Source of the DNA: Leisingera aquaemixtae
Lineage (GTDB): Bacteria > Pseudomonadota > Alphaproteobacteria > Rhodobacterales > Rhodobacteraceae
Direction of reading: 5' to 3'
NCBI RefSeq assembly: GCF_019801145.1
Contig: NZ_JAHVJQ010000002.1
Location: 310,001-374,000 of the forward strand
Length of the DNA stretch: 64,000 bases
Shown: in pieces, positions 44,988-54,124 of the stretch
Numbering within the stretch: the stretch's first letter is position 1
How the letters are laid out: every line of letters begins with the position of its first letter
Position numbers and translations under genes: made by a program
Notes under the pieces: model-generated
Seen by the model: the letters and a program-made list of their open reading frames with translations, nothing else
Told to the model about the DNA's origin: nothing
Database searches by the model: none

Positions 44988-45653
44988 TCAATGCCCTTTG
45001 GCAAAAGGAGCCGCGTCGCCCCAAAGCTGCGCGACCTTCGCGTCGCGCCCGCAGGCCTGGCGGTAGCGCTTGTATGCTGCCGCCTGCCGCTTGGGTCCGA
45101 ACCGGGTGAACACTAGGCTGTCGCCCTTGTAATAATCCTGGTGATAGTCTTCGGCCTGATAGAAAGTCTTGGCTGGAAGTATTGGGGTTACGATCTTCTG
45201 CCCCAAATCTTGCTGCGCCTGCGCCTTCGTTTGTTCGGCTAGGGCCCTTTCTTGGCTGTTAGAGACAAAAACCGCAGTGCGGTAGCTGTCGCCACGGTCA
45301 CAGAACTGGCCGCCGGGATCGGTGGGGTCAACTGAGCGGAAGAACAGCTCCAGAAGGCGCTCGCGAGAGACTTTCGCAGGATCAAAGACGATCTGCACCG
45401 CCTCATAATGACCGGTGCCGCCGCGGGTGACGTCCTTGTAAGTGGGGTTTGCCGTGGTGCCACCCGTGTAGCCCGATACGGCTTCAACTACGCCCGGGAC
45501 GCTTTCGAAATCGCTCTCCACGCACCAGAAACAGCCACCGGCAACGGTCAGAACTTCGGTGGATTGCGCGTGCAGCGGATTGCCGTGTGCAGAAAACCCG
45601 ACGGCAATCAAACCGGTCAAAACCAGCGGCTTCAATTTCTCCAGAATTTGCAT
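44988..45653 (-). CDS. msrA: Exported peptide-methionine (S)-S-oxide reductase MsrA
   Basis: A 221-residue methionine sulfoxide reductase. A signal sequence (about 1-28, LVLTGLIAVGFSAHGNPLHA) precedes the catalytic domain, so the enzyme should act in the periplasm. GGCFWC has the catalytic C41 and C44; FCDRGDSYRTAVF and a C-terminal cysteine (QACGRD), a candidate resolving residue, are present. The ATG at 45653 is preferred because GGAG lies six bases before it; a second ATG lies 12 bases upstream. It is divergent from the aminotransferase gene. Many bacteria have a cytoplasmic MsrA, so this one would be an additional or sole periplasmic form. Confidence 0.88.
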   Translation of the reverse strand: MQILEKLKPLVLTGLIAVGFSAHGNPLHAQSTEVLTVAGGCFWCVESDFESVPGVVEAVSGYTGGTTANPTYKDVTRGGTGHYEAVQIVFDPAKVSRERLLELFFRSVDPTDPGGQFCDRGDSYRTAVFVSNSQERALAEQTKAQAQQDLGQKIVTPILPAKTFYQAEDYHQDYYKGDSLVFTRFGPKRQAAAYKRYRQACGRDAKVAQLWGDAAPFAKGH

Positions 45654-45801
45654 TCCCGACTCCATCTTGCCTTGCCGCCAGCCTGCCGGCTGTCGCGTCT
45701 CGGCTCAACCCGGCAAGTCAGGATTTCACGGACTGGTGACAGCAAGTTATCGTTTGGATTCCGGATCCAGTATTACTAACGTGCCGGCCAAGGAGGATTC
45801 C

Positions 45802-46710
45802 ATGACCGACAAGATGAGCACCCACCAGGCGGAAGAAGATCAGCGCAACGAAGAGATACTGATTTATCTGAACGGTGAAATTGTGCCCAAGGCCGAGGCC
45901 AAAGTCAGTGTTTATGACAGCGGCTTCATGCTGGGCGACGGCGTGTGGGAAGGGCTGCGGCTGTACAATGGCAACTGGGCTTTCATGGATGAGCATCTGG
46001 ACCGGCTGTTCGAGGCGGCCAAGGCTATTGATCTGGATATTGGCCTTGACCGAGATGGTGTCAGAAAAGCCTTGTTAGAGACACAATCAGCCAATGAAAT
46101 GACGACCGATGCCCATGCCCGGCTGATGGTGACACGCGGTGTGAAAACCCGGCCGTTTCAGCATCCTTCATTGTCGCGCCAGGGGCCGACGATGACCATT
46201 ATCATGGAGCATTCCCGCCCCAATCTGCCGCGCCCGATCAAGCTGGCGACAGTGCCTCATCTCCGCGGTCTGCCAATGACGCAGGATCCCAAGCTCAATT
46301 CCCATTCCAAGCTGAATTGCATCCTCGCGTGCATCGCGGCGGAGAAGGCCGGCGCGGATGAGGCGCTGATGCTGGATGTGAATGGTTTTGTGAACACCAC
46401 CAACGCCTGCAACTTCTTCATCGTGCGCAAGGGAGAGGTTTGGACCTCCACCGGGGACTACTGCATGAACGGCATCACCCGGCAGAAAGTAATCGATCTT
46501 TGCCGCGAGAACGGCATCCCGGTCTATGAGAGGAACTACTCTTTGGTGGACACCTACGGTGCGGATGAAGCCTTTCTCACCGGAACCTTCGGCGCCCAAA
46601 CCCCTGTGGGCAGTATTGATGGCCGGCAGATCGGCGACGGGCAGATGGGCGCGATGACAGAGCGCATCCGCGGTCTCTACAAGGCGCTGATCGAGAAGGA
46701 GTGCGCCTGA
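45802..46710 (+). CDS. Class IV PLP aminotransferase-like protein
   Basis: A 302-residue member of fold type IV PLP enzymes (branched-chain and D-amino-acid aminotransferases, aminodeoxychorismate lyase). VSVYDSGFMLGDGVWEGLRL (about 35-54) is the family N-terminal motif; the PLP lysine should be K170 in LNSHSKLN. Odd point: the stretch DVNGFVNTTNACNFF has threonine where the family normally has the glutamate that pairs with the pyridine nitrogen of PLP (usually V-x-E). A perfect AGGAGG precedes the ATG at 45802; the frame is open from 45559. It is coupled to a sulfotransferase-like gene by TGATG. Substrate unknown; a simple BCAT or DAAT call would be unsafe. Confidence 0.82.
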   Translation: MTDKMSTHQAEEDQRNEEILIYLNGEIVPKAEAKVSVYDSGFMLGDGVWEGLRLYNGNWAFMDEHLDRLFEAAKAIDLDIGLDRDGVRKALLETQSANEMTTDAHARLMVTRGVKTRPFQHPSLSRQGPTMTIIMEHSRPNLPRPIKLATVPHLRGLPMTQDPKLNSHSKLNCILACIAAEKAGADEALMLDVNGFVNTTNACNFFIVRKGEVWTSTGDYCMNGITRQKVIDLCRENGIPVYERNYSLVDTYGADEAFLTGTFGAQTPVGSIDGRQIGDGQMGAMTERIRGLYKALIEKECA

Positions 46711-47423
46711 TGCGGATTGCCATGTGGTCCGGGCCGCGGAACCTGTCGACGGCAATGATGTATGCCTTCGGCAACCGTGGCGATTGCGCCGTTGTGGATG
46801 AGCCGTTTTACGCGGCCTATCTGGCGATGACGGGCCTCGACCATCCGATGCGCGCGGAAATCCTGGAAAGCCAGCCGCAGGATCCTGAGACCGTGGCGCA
46901 GGCGCTGTTGGGGCCGGTGCCGGCGGCCAAGCCGTTCTATTACCAGAAACACATGACCCAGCACATGATCTCAGGGGTTCCGCGGGAATGGATGCGGGAT
47001 GTCACCAACGTCTTTCTGATCCGCCATCCGGCGCGGGTGATCGCGTCTTATGCAGCGAAACGGGAGAACCCGGTGCTGGAGGACATCGGCTTCCGCCAGC
47101 AGGCGGAGCTGTTTGATCTGGTGCGCAGTTGGGGTCAGGTGCCGGTAGTGGTGGACAGCCATGACATCCGCGAGGATCCAGCCGCCAAGCTGGAGCAGCT
47201 GTGCGAGATGATGGGGATGCCCTATTCACCGAAGATGCTGAGCTGGCCCAAAGGCGGCCACAAGGACGACGGGGTCTGGGCTGCTCATTGGTATGGCGCT
47301 GTCTGGACCTCTACCGGATTCGCCGGCCCTGAAGGCCCCTTGCCGGACGTGCCGGAGGATTTGCAGCCAGTCCTGCAGGCAGCGATGCCCTATTACGAGC
47401 AAATGAAGGCGGCCAAAATCTGA
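46710..47423 (+). CDS. Sulfotransferase-like P-loop protein
   Basis: A 237-residue protein whose N-terminus, MRIAMWSGPRNLSTAMMYAF, resembles the 5'-phosphosulfate-binding loop of PAPS sulfotransferases (S/T in place of the usual TxRSGS), with a downstream VFLIRHPARVIASYAAKREN that fits the 3'-phosphate-binding region. It starts on the stop of the aminotransferase gene (TGATG) with AAGGAG eight bases before the ATG. The pairing suggests joint action on one metabolite. As far as I recall, plant proteins called branched-chain-aminotransferase-like carry the same two domains in one chain. The sulfate acceptor, and whether sulfate is the real group, are unknown. Confidence 0.75.
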   Translation: MRIAMWSGPRNLSTAMMYAFGNRGDCAVVDEPFYAAYLAMTGLDHPMRAEILESQPQDPETVAQALLGPVPAAKPFYYQKHMTQHMISGVPREWMRDVTNVFLIRHPARVIASYAAKRENPVLEDIGFRQQAELFDLVRSWGQVPVVVDSHDIREDPAAKLEQLCEMMGMPYSPKMLSWPKGGHKDDGVWAAHWYGAVWTSTGFAGPEGPLPDVPEDLQPVLQAAMPYYEQMKAAKI

Positions 47424-47424
47424 C

Positions 47425-47466
47425 GGGCTGAGGAGTGCTTCCCCTCGCCCTTGTGGCGCTCAGCCC
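47425..47466. terminator. Long-loop inverted repeat between convergent genes
   Basis: GGGCTGAG (47425-47432) and CTCAGCCC (47459-47466) are perfect complements separated by 26 bases. They lie between the sulfotransferase-like and SCP2 genes; a terminator is possible but there is no T-run. Confidence 0.3.
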
Positions 47467-47490
47467 AGGAAACTTGCCGCTCGAAATGGA

Positions 47491-47775
47491 TCAGCTGATC
47501 AGCTTGCTCAGTTTCATCGCAACGCCCATGTCGCCGGAAATCTTGATCTTGCCCATCATGACGGCGGTCATCGGATTGAGGTTTCCGGTCAGCAGCTTTT
47601 TCAGGTTTTCAGCCGACAACCGCAGCGTGCAATCCGTTTCGCGGTCGTCTGTGCTGGCGCTTCCTTCCGACAGGACAATCACACCATCCGTTCCGCAATC
47701 GAATTTCAGCGACCCGTCGAAACTCTTCCCGGCCAGACCGTCCCGGATTCCAGCCGCAATATCGTCCAATGCCAT
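47491..47775 (-). CDS. SCP2 sterol-transfer domain protein
   Basis: A 94-residue single-domain protein of the SCP2 (sterol carrier protein 2) superfamily, a fold that binds lipids or other hydrophobic ligands. Visible family features are GSLKFDCGTDGVIVL, DCTLRLSAENLKKLLTGNLN and the C-terminal MMGKIKISGDMGVAMKLSKL, where the GKIKISGD turn is typical. There is no signal peptide, so it is cytoplasmic. It is the third gene of argG - DUF1810 - SCP2, 79 bases after DUF1810. The ligand is unknown. Confidence 0.85.
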   Translation of the reverse strand: MALDDIAAGIRDGLAGKSFDGSLKFDCGTDGVIVLSEGSASTDDRETDCTLRLSAENLKKLLTGNLNPMTAVMMGKIKISGDMGVAMKLSKLIS

Positions 47776-47854
47776 CTCGTCCTCCCTCGCTATACGAAAG
47801 GGTTAGGCAGAGGGATAAAACCGGGCAAGATTGACCGCGGGAGAGGCGGAAGGA

Positions 47855-48315
47855 TTACGCCGCGGCAAGTGCGGTCTTGGTCAGCGGGCAAGGCTGGCCG
47901 CCGTAAAAGGCATCCAGAACCTGCTGGAATTCCACCGGTGCGCCAGGGACGGCGGCAAACAGCGTCATCGAGGAGCGCAGTTTCTTGGCGTCGATGCCGC
48001 CAAGGATCTGTGCGGCATCCGCACCCTGATGAGACAGCATCAGCAGGCTGACCTCGACCAGTCGGGCGCGCAGTATCTCGTGGTTCAAATAGGCTGTGGC
48101 TTCGGTCAGGTCTTCGATCCCGTAAAGCTGCGCCATATGGGACTGGCCAAGCTCAGCCAGCTGGGGAAAGACAAACCACATCCAGTGGCTCGTCTTTTTT
48201 CCTGCAGAGAGTTCGCTCAGGACAGCCGTCCAGACGGTGTCCTGAGCTTCGACGAACATGTCCAGCTCTTCCGCGAAATCGTCCTCGAATTCGCCGTCTA
48301 TGCCGTCTTGGTCAC

Positions 48316-48319
<4 letters not shown>
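47855..48319 (-). CDS. DUF1810 family protein
   Basis: A 154-residue protein. The family signature is seen in [20 protein letters not shown] followed by [15 protein letters not shown] and [17 protein letters not shown]. It has no export signal. DUF1810 proteins are uncharacterised, with a calpastatin-like label in some databases that has little support. Its start overlaps the argG stop by four bases (ATGA), so it is likely translated together with argG, but no link to arginine synthesis is known to me. Confidence 0.85.
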
Positions 48320-49542
<1,223 letters not shown>

Positions 49543-49679
49543 GGAATTCCCTCTCAGGTCAGAACGCCTGCGGCGTAGCGGGTTTTGGCCGCAAGGGCAA
49601 GGTTTTCCGGGGTTTCGCACAGACTGCCCTGCAACTAAGGTCCGCGCCAAACAAGATTTTCAAACTGGAGCGGATTTTC

Positions 49680-50444
49680 ATGAAACCTTGGGCGCTGTTC
49701 AGCCATTCAGTTGGAATGCTGACACGGAATTTCAGCGACATGCTGAGGGTGTTTTTGATCCCCACGCTTCTGATCGTGGCACTGTCTGCAACGTTTCTGA
49801 AGACGACGGGCTTGTGGGAAATCTTGCAATGGGGCGTAGTGACTCCGCTGCCGGAAGACTCGGGTCTCGGGGGTCCGTTTTTTCTGGTCGTAGTTCTTTC
49901 GCTCTTGATCGGTATGTGGAGTGTCGTTGCCTGGCATCGCTTCGTCCTGCTCGAGGAAATGCCGCAGGGCTGGATGCCGCGCATGCAAGGCAGCCGGATC
50001 ATGGCCTATTTCGGCCGCTCTGTGCAGATCGCGCTTGTTCTTATCTGCATGATGATCCCTGTCATGCTGGTCGTCCTCCTGGTGACAACCATTCTCAGTG
50101 GGGCAGGTCCGGCTGCACTGCAATTGATCAACCTGCCGATTGCAATTTTTGTCACCTACCTGGTTTTGAGGCTTTCTGTCATTCTGCCTGCGGCAGCCCT
50201 GGGTGCGGATATGGGCCTGCGCGACGCTTGGAACTTCACCGGGAACGCTTTTGGTGACCTATTGGGTTTGGCTGCCATTTTGGTTGCGGCGCAATATGCA
50301 GCACAGTTCTTTGCCGAATCCTTAGCTGTATCACCGTCTTTGGCCGCTGGTGTTTCAATCCTGGTGTCTGCTGCTCTGGCGCTGCTGAACATTAGCATTC
50401 TGACCACCCTTTACGGTCATTACGTCGAGGGACGACCGGTCTGA
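49680..50444 (+). CDS. Polytopic inner-membrane protein, function unknown
   Basis: A 254-residue hydrophobic protein with about six predicted membrane helices: 20-42, 65-88, 110-138, 142-165, 185-205 and 220-240. An amphipathic N-terminus (MKPWALFSHSVGMLTRNF) and the conserved-looking WHRFVLLEEMPQGWMP between helices 2 and 3 resemble a family of glycerophosphodiester-phosphodiesterase-type membrane domains without enzyme parts, but I cannot assign it with confidence. GGAG precedes the ATG. It ends before a hairpin that separates it from ilvA. Confidence 0.75.
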   Translation: MKPWALFSHSVGMLTRNFSDMLRVFLIPTLLIVALSATFLKTTGLWEILQWGVVTPLPEDSGLGGPFFLVVVLSLLIGMWSVVAWHRFVLLEEMPQGWMPRMQGSRIMAYFGRSVQIALVLICMMIPVMLVVLLVTTILSGAGPAALQLINLPIAIFVTYLVLRLSVILPAAALGADMGLRDAWNFTGNAFGDLLGLAAILVAAQYAAQFFAESLAVSPSLAAGVSILVSAALALLNISILTTLYGHYVEGRPV

Positions 50445-50470
50445 CGGCCGGTATTCTTATGTATGCTTTC

Positions 50471-50500
50471 AAGCCCGCCTCTTGCCTTGGAGGCGGGCTT
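50471..50500 (+). terminator. Hairpin before ilvA
   Basis: An 11-bp perfect stem (50471-50481 with 50490-50500) with an 8-base loop. It ends 17 bases before the ilvA ATG and lacks a T-run, so it may terminate the membrane-protein transcript or lie in the ilvA leader. Confidence 0.5.
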
Positions 50501-50517
50501 GCGCCACTGAAGGATAC

Positions 50518-51744
50518 ATGAGTGATTTCAAGACCCAGGCCCGCGCCGCTGAGCAGGCGATGCGCGACGTGTTCCCGGCAACGCCGCTGCAGCGAAACGT
50601 GCATCTGTCCGAACGTTTCGGCGCCGACATCTACCTCAAGCGGGAGGACCTGAGCCCGGTCCGCTCCTACAAGATCCGCGGCGCGATGAACGCGATGCGC
50701 AAGCAGCCGGATCAGGAACTGTTTGTCTGTGCATCAGCCGGTAATCACGCGCAGGGCGTGGCTTTCATGTGCCGCCACATGGGGAAGCGCGGGGTGATCT
50801 TCATGCCGGTCACCACGCCGCAGCAGAAAATCCAGAAGACCCGGATGTTCGGCGGTGACAATATCGAAATCCATCTGGTCGGCGACTATTTCGACGTCTG
50901 CCTGGCTGCCGCGCAGGAATGGTGTGCGCAGGAGGGCGGCCATTTCCTGTCGCCGTTCGATGATGCCGATGTGATCGAAGGCCAGGCTTCCATCGCGGTG
51001 GAGATTGAGGAGCAGCTGGGCAAGGCACCCGATCATGTGCTGCTGCCGGTCGGCGGCGGCGGCATGTCGGCGGGCGTTTCCTCCTGGTTTGGCGAAGACG
51101 TCCACAGCCTGTTTGTGGAGCCGGACGGCGGCGCCTGCCTGCGGGCGGCGCTGACGGCGGGCAAACCGGTGCCGCTGGACACGGTGGATACCTTCGTCGA
51201 TGGCGCTGCGGTGGGGCGGATCGGCGATCTGCCGTTTGATATTCTGAAGGACGTGCCGCTGCCGGATGTGCTGGCAATCTCCGAAGACCGCATCTGCGCC
51301 ACCATCATCGAGATGCTGAACGTCGAGGGCATTGTTTTGGAGCCGGCTGGTGCGCTGTCCGTTGAGGCGCTGCAGGATGTGCGTTCCTGGATTCGCGGCA
51401 AGACAGTTGTCTGCGTCACCTCAGGCGGAAACTTCGATTTCGAGCGGCTGCCTGAGGTAAAGGAACGGGCGCAGCGCTATTCCGGGGTGAAGAAATACTT
51501 CATTTTGCGCCTGCCGCAGCGGCCCGGAGCGCTGAAGGAATTCCTGGGCATCCTCGGTCCTGAGGATGACATCGCCCGCTTTGAGTATATGAAGAAGTCG
51601 GCCCGGAACTTCGGCTCGGTTTTAATCGGTATCGAAACCAAGCGGCCGGAAAACTTTGAACAGCTGTTTGCGCGTCTGGATGCGGCAGGCATGACCTATA
51701 CGGACATCACCCGGGACGAGACACTGGCGCAGTTCGTGATCTGA
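50518..51744 (+). CDS. ilvA: Threonine ammonia-lyase (threonine dehydratase)
   Basis: A 408-residue PLP enzyme deaminating threonine to 2-oxobutanoate, the first step of isoleucine synthesis. The PLP lysine is K52 in SPVRSYKIRGAMNAM; the phosphate-binding loop VGGGGMSAGV (about 178-187) follows. The C-terminal region (about 325-408, LRLPQRPGALKEFLGILG) is a single ACT-like regulatory domain, the short form compared with the two-domain E. coli enzyme. The ATG at 50518 has AAGGA close upstream; an open frame from 50482 crosses the hairpin and is not used. Confidence 0.93.
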   Translation: MSDFKTQARAAEQAMRDVFPATPLQRNVHLSERFGADIYLKREDLSPVRSYKIRGAMNAMRKQPDQELFVCASAGNHAQGVAFMCRHMGKRGVIFMPVTTPQQKIQKTRMFGGDNIEIHLVGDYFDVCLAAAQEWCAQEGGHFLSPFDDADVIEGQASIAVEIEEQLGKAPDHVLLPVGGGGMSAGVSSWFGEDVHSLFVEPDGGACLRAALTAGKPVPLDTVDTFVDGAAVGRIGDLPFDILKDVPLPDVLAISEDRICATIIEMLNVEGIVLEPAGALSVEALQDVRSWIRGKTVVCVTSGGNFDFERLPEVKERAQRYSGVKKYFILRLPQRPGALKEFLGILGPEDDIARFEYMKKSARNFGSVLIGIETKRPENFEQLFARLDAAGMTYTDITRDETLAQFVI

Positions 51745-51767
51745 CGCTGATTTCCAGCGTCAGAATT
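51740..51767. terminator. Bidirectional hairpin between ilvA and the Hpt gene
   Basis: A 9-bp perfect stem (51740-51748 with 51756-51764), a 7-base loop and ATTT after it. The left arm covers the ilvA stop codon, the right arm the stop of the convergent Hpt gene. Confidence 0.55.
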
Positions 51768-52083
51768 TCTCGGACAGGCCGCTCAGAAACGCCGACTTGG
51801 ATGCTTGAAAGTTGGCAATGATAGCCGAGAGGTCGACACTGCCTGCCTCGCCTTGCGCCGACTTTTGTTCCCCTGCCAGGCACATGGAAGAGAATTCGTC
51901 AAACCCGAGGTTGAGAGCGCTGCCTTTCAGGAAGTGCAGGTCCTGTTCCAGCTGTCCGCGGTCGCCGCCTTCCAGTTTGCCAATGACCTCTTCGACCTCT
52001 TCCAGAAAGATTTCAACTACTTCCTGAAAGTCCTCGGCACCCACTTCTTCGCGCAGCTCCGTCACGCGTGGCCAGTCAATCAT
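51760..52083 (-). CDS. Histidine phosphotransfer (Hpt) domain protein
   Basis: A 107-residue single-domain Hpt protein. The phosphorylatable histidine is H50 in LHFLKGSALNLGFDEFSSM, with the K/G pattern (HxxKGSA) of active Hpt domains. An acidic helix (EVVEIFLEEVEEVIG) precedes it. By family it passes phosphate between a sensor kinase and a response regulator. It is divergent from a response regulator with a phosphatase output at 52270, which is the likeliest partner. No histidine kinase is next to them. Confidence 0.88.
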   Translation of the reverse strand: MIDWPRVTELREEVGAEDFQEVVEIFLEEVEEVIGKLEGGDRGQLEQDLHFLKGSALNLGFDEFSSMCLAGEQKSAQGEAGSVDLSAIIANFQASKSAFLSGLSEKF

Positions 52084-52269
52084 GTGATACGTCCTTACGA
52101 TCTTCCGCTGTGCGCTTTTCTTAAGTTGATTGCAGTAAAAATATAGTGAAATAAAGAAGGAAGCTCAAATTTTAGGCTTCACCGCCTGTTAAATCTCTGG
52201 ACCGATAGTATCACAAGATCTTCTGATTTTGCCATTTGTGAGGTGCCTTCGGTGCTGCCAGAAAGTTCG

Positions 52270-53523
52270 ATGGACAACGAGGACCACGCAGTGGCTGGAT
52301 CAATACGCCGTGTGTTGGTTGTGGACGACAGCCGCCTCCAACGACGCATCCTTGTCGCATCCCTCAAGAAGTGGGGCTTTGAGGTCGTCGAGGCTGAGAG
52401 CGGCGAGGCAGCTATGGAAATCTGCCAGCAGGATCCGCCCGACCTGATTCTCAGTGATTGGATGATGCCGGGCATGAACGGGCTGGAGTTCTGCCGCGCC
52501 TTCCGCGCCCGGCCCAGTGACGACTATGCCTATTTCATTCTGCTTACCTCCAAGAGCGAAAAAAACGAAGTCGCCGAGGGGCTTGATGCCGGGGCCGACG
52601 ATTTTTTGACAAAGCCTGTAAGCTCGGATGAGCTGCGAGCGAGGATCTCCGCCGGCGAACGTATCTTGCGGATGCAGCGGGAGCTGTCAGAGAAAAACCG
52701 TATCGTGTCGGAAACTCTGGGGGAACTGCAACGGGTCTATGATGCGATCGACAAGGACCTGATCCAGGCACGCAAGATCCAAGAATCGCTGGTTCCGGAA
52801 CTGTCCAAAAGCTTCGGCTCTTCCACGGTCAGTCTGCTGCTGAAACCCTGCGGCCATATTGGCGGCGATCTGGTGGGGATGTTTTCGCCGGGAGTGAACC
52901 GAATCGGCTTCTATTCGATTGATGTGTCCGGCCATGGCATCACCTCTGCAATGATGACGGCGCGGCTGGGCGGGTATCTTTCTTCGAGTTATTTCGACCA
53001 GAACGTCGGGATGGAAAAGCGGTTCAACCGCTTCTATGCCCTGCGCCAGCCCGAAGAGGTCGCCAGCCTGCTGAATGCGCGGCTGATCGCGGATACCGGG
53101 ATCGAAGAGTATTTCACCATGGCTTACTGCATTGCCGACCTGCGCAGCGGTGTCGTCAAGATGGTGCAGGCCGGCCACCCGCACCCGCTGCTGCTGCGCA
53201 AAAACGGTGACTTGGAGTTCATCGGCAAAGGCGGCGTGCCGGTTGGGCTGGTTCCTGACATCGGCTACAGCCAGGAAGAGTTCGTGATGGAGCATGGCGA
53301 CCGTTTGCTGCTGTTTTCGGACGGTTTCACCGAAGCGAGGCTGGAGGATGGGTCCATGCTGGAGCCCGAAGGCCTTCTGGAGCTGGTTGGAAAATGCGGT
53401 CCGGAGCAGAGCGGTAAAGAATTCCTTGATGACCTTTACTGGCATCTCACCCAGGTGATGAGCAAGGAACACGGGCTGGAGGATGACGTCTCCGCCACCT
53501 TGTTTGAGTACCAAGGACCGTAA
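52270..53523 (+). CDS. Response regulator with PP2C (SpoIIE/RsbU-type) phosphatase output
   Basis: A 417-residue protein. The receiver domain (about 10-130) has D19-D20, phosphoacceptor D63 in LILSDWMMPGMNG, and DDFLTKPVSSDEL. A coiled-coil linker follows (about 135-175). A SpoIIE-type PP2C phosphatase covers about 185-410, with GHIGGDLVGMF, SIDVSGHGITSAMM and LFSDGFTEARLE supplying metal-binding aspartates. Such proteins usually dephosphorylate an anti-sigma-factor antagonist, but no such gene is nearby. The start is uncertain: GTG codons at 52243 and 52252 are in frame; the ATG at 52270 is used. It is divergent from the Hpt gene. Confidence 0.88.
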   Translation: MDNEDHAVAGSIRRVLVVDDSRLQRRILVASLKKWGFEVVEAESGEAAMEICQQDPPDLILSDWMMPGMNGLEFCRAFRARPSDDYAYFILLTSKSEKNEVAEGLDAGADDFLTKPVSSDELRARISAGERILRMQRELSEKNRIVSETLGELQRVYDAIDKDLIQARKIQESLVPELSKSFGSSTVSLLLKPCGHIGGDLVGMFSPGVNRIGFYSIDVSGHGITSAMMTARLGGYLSSSYFDQNVGMEKRFNRFYALRQPEEVASLLNARLIADTGIEEYFTMAYCIADLRSGVVKMVQAGHPHPLLLRKNGDLEFIGKGGVPVGLVPDIGYSQEEFVMEHGDRLLLFSDGFTEARLEDGSMLEPEGLLELVGKCGPEQSGKEFLDDLYWHLTQVMSKEHGLEDDVSATLFEYQGP

Positions 53524-53552
53524 TCCAGATATTCGCTTCTGCCTGATTGTGT

Positions 53553-53574
53553 CCTGGCTGCAGCCGGGCTTTTT
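53553..53574 (+). terminator. Intrinsic terminator after the PP2C response regulator
   Basis: A 7-bp stem with one G-T pair (53553-53559 with 53562-53568) followed by C and five T residues. It lies 29 bases after the stop codon. Confidence 0.6.
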
Positions 53575-53603
53575 GCGTCTGCGGCAATGTTTGACTGGAG
53601 CTG

Positions 53604-54047
53604 CTACATGCGCGCTGCGAGCTGCGCCGCGAAATGGCGGTCGCCGGCATTGCCCAGCCGGTGCGCAGCAATCTGTGGGTCGATCCACAGCGCCTCATGC
53701 CCTTCTTCGGCAGGCGGGCCGATCCGGCGCAGCGGGCGGGCCACGTAGATGTGGCACAGCTTTTCAGCCCAAAGATCGTATTCCGGCATATAGGCAAACC
53801 GCCGGAACACTCCCAGCTTGCGCGGGGTGGATATTCTCCAGCCGGTTTCCTCATAGACCTCGCGGTGCAGCGCAGGGATTGGCGACTCGCCCGGATCGAT
53901 GCCGCCGCCGGGCAGCTGCAAATCGGGATGAGGATCATACTGGCAGGTGATCAAAAGCTTGCCGTCGCGGGGCAGCAGCGCATAGGCGCCGGGACGAACC
54001 TGGTAGTGCTGGTCCTTCTGAGGCGTGTCGCCAAATCGTCTGATCAC
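53604..54047 (-). CDS. NUDIX hydrolase
   Basis: A 147-residue NUDIX enzyme. The NUDIX box runs GGGIDPGESP followed by ALHREVYEETGW (about 47-70), with all metal-binding glutamates present. Substrate specificity cannot be deduced; many such proteins cleave nucleotide diphosphate sugars or sanitise nucleotides. It is a single gene on the minus strand, divergent from hslO across 77 bases and convergent with the PP2C regulator, whose terminator lies between them. Confidence 0.88.
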   Translation of the reverse strand: MIRRFGDTPQKDQHYQVRPGAYALLPRDGKLLITCQYDPHPDLQLPGGGIDPGESPIPALHREVYEETGWRISTPRKLGVFRRFAYMPEYDLWAEKLCHIYVARPLRRIGPPAEEGHEALWIDPQIAAHRLGNAGDRHFAAQLAARM

Positions 54048-54124
54048 GGGCCGGCCCCTTCACTCTGCTGTCGTTTCTCCTATATAGCCCCGGTATGCCA
54101 ACACCCGGCGCGTAAGGAAACCCC

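Noticed and set aside
50459-50521. A 20-codon ORF ending on the ilvA start (possible leader peptide for isoleucine control)
   Set aside because: It has no ribosome-binding site, contains no run of Ile, Val, Leu or Thr codons, and is largely made of the two arms of the hairpin at 50471-50500.
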